A DNA stretch of 64,000 nt, taken from contig FWCC01000242.1 of the NCBI GenBank assembly GCA_900169235.1, positions 1-64,000 on the forward strand, given 5' to 3'. This stretch comes from Zarea fungicola (taxonomy: Eukaryota; Ascomycota; Sordariomycetes; Hypocreales; Cordycipitaceae). Shown in pieces: positions 46,415-55,739 of this stretch (positions are counted from its first letter, which is position 1; every line of letters starts with the position of its first letter). The notes below the pieces were generated by a model that searched no databases, had not been told where the DNA came from, and was given only the letters and a program-made list of their open reading frames with translations. The translations under genes and the position numbers were made by a program.

Positions 46415-49400
46415 ATGGTGGCCTCTTCAAACGATTTTTTCTACTGCCAACACACCATTTACGCTCTATACTACTCCGGTTTTTGTAGTGAATTCACACG
46501 ACTGGCCCTAGTCGAACAACTCAGCATAAAACGCCCGACATCTCGCATCGACTATTAGCCAGAGCATCGATATCCGACAACAGAGAGCAGGCCGAACCAT
46601 GGATGAAGCGATGCCTCATGTCTGGAAAATATCATCAAATGTGTGCCTTGGAGTCTGTTAGAATGACGAAGACGCTGAGCGAGAGCGACAGATAGAGTAC
46701 AGGGAATTCACATCATTGGCCAGACAGAAGCAATGGCTGGGATGCAACTTTCCTCTGTTTGATATGGAGGCGGCTCTGCACAAGTCATGATGCAATGCCG
46801 GGGGAAGACGAATCTTGTATGTTCTTGGGGCCGCATGAGGCCTTGGACCAATGAGCACAACTAGCTGAGGGGGCTTGGCATGAGATGTATCCCTGCCGCT
46901 GCAATGGATGATGAACGGCTATTCTAGCTTTCTCATCGTCAGTAGCCTATGCAGTTGAATAGGCGGAAATGAGCGAGCTTCAACACACCCTTGCCTGATG
47001 GCGAGCACACACCTAGCGTACAAGAAATTTTATTTTTTTGGGGAGTTCATGTAATAATGTTACCACGCAGTGCTCTTGATGATGGGACACTGCAGGTCGT
47101 GGAAGTTGTCGGGTGCTTGGAATCTTAATGTGAACGGAAGTTGGCGAATCGTGGATGGCACGTGGGTGTGCATCTAATGTCCTGTGGTGCTGGCTGTGAT
47201 TCAAGATCCAGTGGAGCGGGCTTCCAAGTGTAACATTGCCTAGCGGCTACCGGAAGTGGCTGGGATCAGGTTTCGACCACATGAGCAAAATTATGGTAAG
47301 GAAGTACTGAATGAGTGAGCCAGTGGGAGGGCCTCGTGCAGAGAGTTGTGGTTCCAGGATTGCTTTCGCTGCCATGTCTTGTCTATGCACAGCAGGGGTG
47401 TGTGCTGAGTGTGTGGTAGGTGCTAGACCGGCATGTGTGTTCTATCGAGCTGTGATTTGCCGCTATAGCTTAAAGAATGACGTAAGTTAGATATTAATCA
47501 ACAAATGCAGTTCCCCCCTTTTACTACTGTTATGCTTCCTTCTATGTTGTGCTGTGTTTTGCTGTGCTCTGTTTTAAAATAGCCAGCGTTTTCCCAAGCA
47601 AGCCACGCGACAGAGCAGACAAAGGAAAGGACATAAAACCGCATGTTGAGCAAAAAAGGGAAAAGAAAGATAATAATCCACAAATTAGAAGTGCGAGCGG
47701 TGCGTACTCTTTATGAAACCGTATCGGTGCAGGGCAAGACGGAGTTGAGTTCATGGCGGGACTTGGCGCTTGGAGGTCAATAACTTATGAGCCATCTATC
47801 TCACATCTTAACTGCCAACCCCGATCAGGACTAGCTGAAGTGACAGGGCTAAGAGGATTGGGCCACTAAGAAGCGGATCCCAGAAAACGTTTGTCGGCAA
47901 TGCTAAGAACACAGGCTGGGGGTCTAGAACGGGGTGGCTACGGTACATGTGCGGCTTGTACCCCGAATGTCGGTTAGCGTTTCTCGGTTGTGAAGGAAGG
48001 TGCCGAAGAAGGAGCAGGAAAATCTGCATATCGAGGTTATATAGACTTTCAGCCTACCGCGTCTTGCGCTGTTCTCGTCATGCAACAGAGAGTTCAGTCT
48101 GTGCATTTCGCGTAGTGAGCCTGGTTTATGTACATACACGTGTCGCTGCTTTGAACTGGCCTAAAACTGCCAAGAGACGTGCCTTGGCGAGAATGTTTCT
48201 TTTCTCCCTAGATAAACCACCTCTTCCCAGAACGCGGGTACAATAGACGGTACACATCCGCTTAAGTCTACCCTAAAAAACGCCGTGCCAATGAATTTCC
48301 CAAATCGCCCTGTTGTACAGAGTAGAAGCTGCTGGCAACGTGGGTGCATAGTTGCTATGGATAAATGAAGCCAACACCACCGTGACATTGGATTTGTAAG
48401 GACGAGGGTGCTAGATAACCACTCGGCCACAGAGACCGTCGTAAAAAGATCAAGTAATAACCAGCCGTGGCCGGATATCCCTAGCGTACAATATATACCT
48501 TCCAGGCACCTGACAGGATTTCTTACCCCGTCCAATGCACAGCCGGCGTGTCGGGCAATTGCCGGGTATTAAAAGCTCTACGCATCCATATGAGCTTTTA
48601 GTCAGCCCCACGAGACATGTATCCTATTTGATAAATCATCCTTGAGAATTTTAATTGCATGATATTCACCATTCAAGTCAAAACGGCAGAGCGAGCGCGC
48701 CAAACAATGGTGTTGTACCAGTAAATCGCGGCATGTGACGGCAAGCTATTCTTTCCAGATTCTTGACGAGGCTCCTATCTTTATCTCTTTTATAAGTTGT
48801 CATTTCGGGGTTCCGTTAACCGAGTGAAAAGCAGAGCCATTATCTCCTGTTGAAGGGTCAATTGTATCTGGTGGCTGCTTACGTACAAGCGCTCAAACAG
48901 TGTCGCCAAAGACCCAAAATTGACGGAGTAACAACGTGATGATTACTCTGACGGTGTCCTTATTAGTTCGATTGTCATGCTCATAATAGTATCATATACG
49001 TCTGCAATCTCTACCTGGCTGTTTTGTGACCCTTCCAACAACTTAGGTGTGAGATACTATGTGCTGCGCAGTAAAACCTAACTATTGTCTAATAAAAGGA
49101 AAAGTCGGCATCTGGTCAAAGATACACATGTATTAGCTCTTGCATTTTGATGAGCGGTGGCTGATCTCGGCAAAGTGAGTGGAGGGAGATGACATAAAAA
49201 AGTACTTGAGGGCAAAGTACTTCCAATTATGTCACGCCGCCAAGCTGCACAAGAAGACTGTAGCCCCTGTCCAGATCTCCACTGCAGGGAACGAACTTCT
49301 TTTGGCCATTTACATGCATGGTTCCGTCACAGTGGCCCAGACATACGCCTGCAACCCTCCCATATTGTCAATGGATGGTTATCCTTCTAATAACATGTCC

Positions 49401-50365
49401 AATTCATTGAATACAGCCACGACCGCGAGGATGGCGAGTTGAAAACGTGACGGGATGCGTAGTATTGCTGGCAACACGATCATGTTTTCTCTGCTCAGTA
49501 ACTCGCGCGCATCTGTCGCCGTGTCTCTCAACTGCCAAGGCTTTTCACATTTACAGAATCGCCCAGTTCATTTATTTGGTGTGCTCCTTTAGTTTCTTTT
49601 TCCTACTACGTACACGCCCCTATTCTCATAGTTCCTTCCCACAATACTGCTCCACGAGGCCATCTTCCGTTTCATCACTATGCTGCCATACCTGACGACC
49701 AGAAGCCAAAACTTGTTCGATGCTATATTCACAACTGCTCATCTTTTATTGTCAAGAAATCTCATGTGAAATATAGTAAAACCGTAATTACAGATATAAA
49801 TACTTCTGCGCTAATGGCGCAAACATGCCTGCCAGGTGCCATATCTATTGGCTTTCGGCTGGCTGCACTCAGGCCCCCTGCCACATGCTCCTGTATATCA
49901 AACTGCAGAACCACTCCCCCGACTGGGTCGATTCAAAGCGGACTGAACTCTCGATTTGCCTACAATTACGCACGCATTGTGGCTGGCCAATCCACCATCC
50001 ACGCCCCCCTCCCTCATCATAACTCTGACTCTGTGTCCCATCACACTACTCCGGTTCATTTCTCCAAATCTCCAGCTTAATTTCTCCCCTCATGTCTGTG
50101 AACCCCTGTTGGGTTTCCTCTTATTTTGCTTTTGTACTCTTGTCACTCGCATTGTCGTTTTGCAGCCTTCTTAACTCTTCTAATATTGTGAGCCTCGCTT
50201 TCTCCCAGGACACAACGACGTTTCGCCAACCTCTCTTCTACAGACGCTGCTATTAGACTGCTCACACTTGGCAAATACTCACCTTTGTATCGTGAGCCAA
50301 GGAAACCTCACCAATTGTTTTAACGCTTTCTGCAAGACGAGAGAGACCGACAATTTGTAAAAGCA
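46415..50365. other. Intergenic region, 3.95 kb
   Basis: 3' flank of the THOC5-like gene and a long upstream region of the glycosyltransferase gene. The right 350 bp are C/T-rich, like fungal leaders. Short frames (124 codons or fewer) show no motifs. No RNA gene was recognised. Confidence 0.45.
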
Positions 50366-52473
50366 ATGGTGGTTTTCGCATGGTGCTCTCGACGAGTCGG
50401 CGGCCTCAGTCTCATTGGCCTTTTATTTCTTACCTACTGGGTTCTGTCACATGAATACACCGCCTCTCGTCGCATTGTCATGAAACCTGATGGTACGGAA
50501 AAGACACCAGTATCGTGGTCCATCTATGGTGGCGGTATTTGGACAGCTATTTTCGCCTACTATTCGCTCCTAATCCACTTCCTCGTCTTCCTCACACCGA
50601 TTCGCGCCTGCATGGCAGTCTGGGATATTACTGCTTCGTTGAGAAAAGATGCTCGATTGTACGCGATCCGCAACTACAATGCACAAAAGCAACGCCGCCA
50701 ATCGCAGAGTTCTGTTTCGAGCTTCTCAACGCTGGGAACTGACAGCACAAGAATTTCACTCTCATCCTCCGAGCCGCTGAGCGACTTCGAGCTCAGTTCC
50801 ATGTCTGAGTCTGAGGAGCCCACTGCAGCGACTGTGATACACGCCATTATCATTCCAAATTACAAAGAAGAAATCCATACCCTTAGAGAAACGTTAGATG
50901 TTCTTGCATCGCATCCTCATGCCGTAATGACCTATGATGTGAGTACCAGTGCAATTCTCTTTCATTTCTGCTGCGATTTAAAAACGGGTCACTGACTTTC
51001 CACTCTGTAACTCAGGTCTATTTAGGAATGGAGCAACGCGAAGAGAAGGCAGAGGCAAAAGCTTTAAGCCTTGTGGATGAGTTTGGTAAACAGTTTCGAC
51101 GAATGGACTTTACCATACATCCTTCGGATATTCCTGGCGAAGCAGCTGGCAAAGGCAGCAACATGGCCTGGGTTGCCAAGAAGCTGAGTGAAAAGTATAC
51201 TATGAAGACTCGCAACAATGTTATTATTACAGGAATTGATGGTAAGATGAATGAAACCGACTATTTGTTGTCTTTGTTATAAATCAGCTCTTTCACGAGC
51301 GTATACTAACATGTTTATTCAGCCGATAGCCATCTAGCTTCCAAGTACTTTGCCGAAATCACCAACATGCACCACTCTTTCCCGGACACAGCCTTGTCAA
51401 GTCTTTACGCTGCACCCATTGTTTTTGATCGCAACGCTCACAACGTCCCTGCACTGGTTCGAACTGCCGACGTACTGTGGTGTGCTGCCGGCATGTCGGG
51501 GCTGTATAACGGCTCCGTCCTCGCTCCTCCCACTTCGGTATACTCTCTTCCGTTGGCTCTGGCCGATCGAGTTGGCGGGTGGGATGCTGATTCTGAGGCG
51601 ATTGGCGAAGATCTTCACATGTTTGTTAAGTGTTTCTTTGCCACCAATGGCAATCTGACCTGTCGCGCCGTCATGAGTCCGGTTAGCCAGAGCAACATTA
51701 CATCCGGCAGTGATGCTGGTGCTGGTATTCGTGGAATCGCTCGTGACATTGGGGCTCGGTACAACCAGGCTCTTCGTCACATGTGGGGTGCGTTGGACTC
51801 TGGATATGCCCTCCGGCAAGGTGTCAAACTGTGGCGGGATAGGAAACACACAACCCGAAATTCCCGACCCCTGCACAAGCACACTGGGGACGAGTCAGAC
51901 TTCTACTACCCGAATAGCCACACGAGCGGCGGAAGCGCGGCAATCTCAGTTGAGAGCGGTGTCTTTTCGGATGTGGTCCAGGAAACGGTTCAAGGGCCAC
52001 ACTGGGAACGCATCTTCTACATGTACCATCGCCTGTTTGAAGCGCACTTTCTCCCAGTGCACATGGCAGTGCTCGTAATTGCGTCTGGAATCTACGCATG
52101 CATCACCGAGGGAAATGGTGATCCCAACGGACTGGGTTGGACGTTTACCATCGCAGCTATTCTCCGCACAGTCGGTTTCATGGCTATTGGTGGCTACCTG
52201 TTCTTGTACGAGAGCTATCACCGCCTGGCCGTGAAGGCTCGTGAGCGCGACATGCGACATGCCGGTTTGGATTCTGGCATGTCATTTTCGCACCGCTCGC
52301 TGAAGAGGAATATTCTCGATTACATGCTCGTTCCTCTTGTCGCGCCGTTCTATGGTACGCTGCCGGCCATGCATGCAGCGCTCTCACACTTTTGGACCGT
52401 GGATCTTGTGTATAAGGTGAGTAAGAAGGAAACTCGGCAAATCAAATCACTGTCGGCAGAAGAAATGGCCTAA
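50366..52473 (+). CDS. Membrane family 2 glycosyltransferase
   Basis: Predicted 649 residues, three exons (50366-50938, 51016-51241, 51323-52473). Two hydrophobic segments near the N terminus (about 10-30 and 55-80) and about three near the C terminus (about 540-640) flank a cytosolic GT-A domain. Its motifs are H-A-I-I-I-P-N-Y-K-E at about 158-168 (nucleotide-sugar binding strand), G-I-D-A-D-S-H at about 264-270 (D-x-D metal site; intron 2 splits its Ala codon), E-A-I-G-E-D-L near 358-364 (catalytic acid) and Y-N-Q-A-L-R-H-M-W near 411 (resembling the Q-x-x-R-W product-binding motif of processive synthases). Substrate and product are unknown; a cell-wall or extracellular polysaccharide is possible. 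Between the Ser-rich cytosolic loop and the GT domain lie many potential phosphosites. Confidence 0.85.
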
Positions 52474-53450
52474 GTGCTGCTTTTCTGGCACAAATGTTTA
52501 AATCTTAATAAGTAATGTCTGGAGCGATTTTGGGCGTTTGGTTTACATTGGCGGACATAATGAGGTCGAAATGGGGTTTGTTGCTTTTCCTTGTCTTCTT
52601 CTTCTTCATTTGCCCGATATAATCTAAGCTGAGCATCTCCAGCTTTCTCTTTAGTTTCTGACTCTTTGTATAGGCTGGGGGATGCGTTGTGTATAGCGAG
52701 GAGCGCTTTTGCCTGGGAATGAGCAGCTTATCTCCTCGTGGTATGATAATAGACTTTTTATAGATATATAAGAAAATTATTTGAATGGCATCAAGCTTTT
52801 AAGCCCGGAGATGTTCTCAGGTGCAAACGAAGACACTGGTAACGATAGACGCCATTGGTACCGGGTGGCGGATCTTGGTACAAGGCAACTACAGTAATAG
52901 AGTTGCTACAGCTGCTAAGTCTCCAAGATACATTGAATAACGGATAACTCATTAAATTTCAACAAATTTCTCTCCCAAGATTTGCTCACCATGACTATGC
53001 TGTCCCGAATTGTACTTGTAGGCGGTGGCGAAGCCAGTATGTGCCCCATATTATATCTTGGTGGGGGTACTTCTTGGTTGCTGAGACAGCCGGTCCAGTA
53101 TGTACTGATAAGAACTTATCGCGCTATTTTATTCGCCAATTCTTATTTTTAGTGGGACAGCCCCAGCAGCAGGCAGTCGGCAGAAAAAAATGTTAGGCAA
53201 GAAATTTTCGAGAAGGCCGCCGCTTTGTTGCGCAAACTGGTGAAAAAAAAAAGTGACACCCTCCTCCAACTCCATTTCCTTCTCTACCCTCCATCCTACT
53301 CTATACATCCTCCCGAATATCTATTTCTCCTCTACCTGATCTAAGATCCTGTTTGATTGTAGATTTGCTCTCCATCAACGAATCTTCTCTTCGGATTAAT
53401 ATTTATTTCATTTTCACATCTCTTTCCACATTACACATTACACATTCACA
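52474..53450. other. Intergenic region, 977 bp
   Basis: 3' UTR of the glycosyltransferase gene and promoter of the FKBP gene. The last 200 bp are CT-rich with repeated TTACACATT just before the start codon. No gene supported. Confidence 0.5.
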
Positions 53451-55059
53451 ATGGCTGGCATTTCTGGTCCTGTCTACGGCCTCGAGGTCCCTCCCGGCGA
53501 GATCTTGATCCCTGCCTCCATGGAGTTCCCTGCATCTGTAAGTTTATTGCTATATTTGTATTATTATTAGCTTCTAGCGACGCACTACCAATGCGCGAAT
53601 CGACCCTTTGTGGTGCTCAAAACCGATAGAGTGTTCGCACTGCTCACCACGAACGCAAAGGCTGACTTTTATACAATCCAGTTCCGCATCACTATGGCTG
53701 CCATCGACCCTAGTGCGGAGCCCGAGGCTGGTGAGGACGGCAAAGTCCCCAAGGTCTGCCGCTCGACCGTCCGCCTCGTCAAGCGTGCCTTTTCTGGCAT
53801 TGACGAGGACGAGGACGACGAGATTGATGATGAGTACATGAAGGCTCTCCTCGCTGCCTCTGACGAGGACGACGAGGACGATGAGGACGATGAGGAGGAG
53901 GCCAACGGCGGCCCTAGCGACCCTGCCAAGTCCAAGAAGTCGAAACAGGCCGCTGCCATTAAGAAGCTCCTCGCCGCCACCCAGGGTGACGACGATGAGG
54001 ATATGGAGGATGCCCCCAAGGGCAAGGGCAAGGGCAAGGCTGCTGAGGAGGATGACGAGGATGACGAGGATGACGAGGATGACGAGGACGACGAGGACGA
54101 CGAGGACTCTGATGATGACGGTGCTGACCTCGAGAACTTTGTTGTCTGCACTCTCGACACTGAGAGGGTGAGCAGATCCGGCATCCACTCACCTTTACTT
54201 ATCGGCTAGCTAACATACCGCACAGAACTACCAGCAGCCCCTTGACATCACTGTCAACGAGGGGGAGAAGGTTTTCTTCGTCGTCTCTGGTACCCACACT
54301 GTTTACCTGACGGGCAACTACATCATGGACGACGAGGATGACTACTCCGAGGATGATGATGATGAGGACGACTACGACCTGTCCCCTGATGAGCTCGACT
54401 ATGCCATGGGTGAGGACAGCGACGAGGGCAGCGACGACCTCGATGATGTCGAGGACCCCCGCATCACCGAGATTGACGACGACGAGGAAGAGGCTCCTAA
54501 GCTGGTTGACACTTCCAAGAAGGGCAAGAAGCGCGCTGCCGAGGAGGCCGAGAACCTCGACGACCTGATTGCCAAGGATGGTGCCAAAGCCTCTAAGAAG
54601 CAGCAGAAGAAGCTCAAGAACAACCAGGGCGAAGCTGTTGCTGCTGACGAGAAGAAGGACGCCAAGAAGGTCCAGTTCGCCAAGAACCTCGAACAGGGTC
54701 CTACTGGCTCCACCAAGGCTGCTGTTGGCGTCAAGGTTGTCCAGGGAGTAACTCTTGACGATCGCAAGATTGGTAGTGGTCGTGTTGTCAAGAATGGCGA
54801 CAGCGTTGGTGTCCGTTACATTGGAAAGCTCGCCAACGGCAAGCAGTTTGACGCCAACAAGAAGGGCAAGCCCTTTACCTTCAAAGTCGGCAAGGGCCAG
54901 GTCATCAAGGGCTGGGATGTCGGTATTGTCGGCATGTCTATTGGCGGCGAGCGTCGTCTGACCATCCCCGCCAACCTGGCCTACGGCTCAAAGGCGCTGC
55001 CTGGCATCCCTGCCAACAGCCAGCTGACCTTCGACGTCAAACTCATTGAGATCAAGTAA
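53451..55059 (+). CDS. FPR4: Nucleolar FKBP-type peptidyl-prolyl isomerase (Fpr3/Fpr4)
   Basis: Predicted 468 residues, three exons (53451-53537, 53682-54167, 54226-55059). The N-terminal nucleoplasmin-like fold (starts [17 protein letters not shown]) is interrupted by two long Asp/Glu tracts, which bind histones. A Lys-rich stretch (about 280-340) provides nuclear/nucleolar targeting. The C-terminal FKBP domain (about 365-468) has the conserved [23 protein letters not shown] and [12 protein letters not shown] segments, including the active-site Trp and Tyr. Fpr3/Fpr4 are histone chaperones and proline isomerases acting in rDNA silencing. The acidic tracts are written in near-perfect GAGGATGAC-type repeats at about 54039-54117 and could vary in length. 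Intron 1 (144 nt) is longer than most in the window. Confidence 0.94.
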
Positions 55060-55739
55060 ATGCAGGGCGTTTTCATAGCGTTCACCTACCATCTCATGTT
55101 TCTTTTGTATTTATAAGCGGCCCAAGCCAGGTATAGCTGAGCTTTGGCCCGACGTCTGGGGCTTCGGAGTTTTACATCTTATTATCATGCGATCAAGAGC
55201 CTGGCACGTCCGCAAAGAAGGTATAAAGTTTTCTGTAAAAGCAAGGTGTCGAGGTGAGGACCTGCATTGCATGGGTTGGCGTATAAAGTCATTACTTTGT
55301 GTACGATCTATCCTCGATAGTATGGCATTGTCTTTGTAGACAAGCCCTTTGTCTAGACACTAACAGCTATCATGGAATAAAAGTTGAATTTAATTGATTC
55401 GAAAGTGATTCACTTTCTTTCCGCATTTGTGTGTGCTGCTTGTAAGATATGCGGAGCAGAACGCATATCATACTCATCGGTCCTTCCTTCCATAACGGTA
55501 CCTAGAGACATGACCTACCGCTATGCCAACCAGTGGCGCGATATTACGTTCATTTCCGTTTTCTTGACTTTTAACCCCAAATTATCGTCTTTCCTTGATC
55601 TTTAGCAGTGATAGTCCATCATTCTATCGCCAGCCCATGACTCGGTAATCCTTCTAGGTCCCAGTAGCCGATCAAATGCTGTCACTGCGCGGCGGGTTCA
55701 GAGTTTCAGAATATTCAGATACAAAATTATACCGCCGCC
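55060..55739. other. Intergenic region
   Basis: 680 bp between the tandem FKBP and kinase genes: 3' UTR of the former and promoter of the latter. No gene seen. Confidence 0.5.

Noticed and set aside
46415..50365. A biosynthetic cluster around the glycosyltransferase.
   Set aside because: Neighbouring genes are housekeeping functions and the 4 kb gap contains no enzyme-like frames.
53574..54188. Long minus-strand frame rich in Val/Leu/Ile opposite the FKBP acidic tract.
   Set aside because: It is the shadow of the repeated Asp/Glu codons of the real gene.
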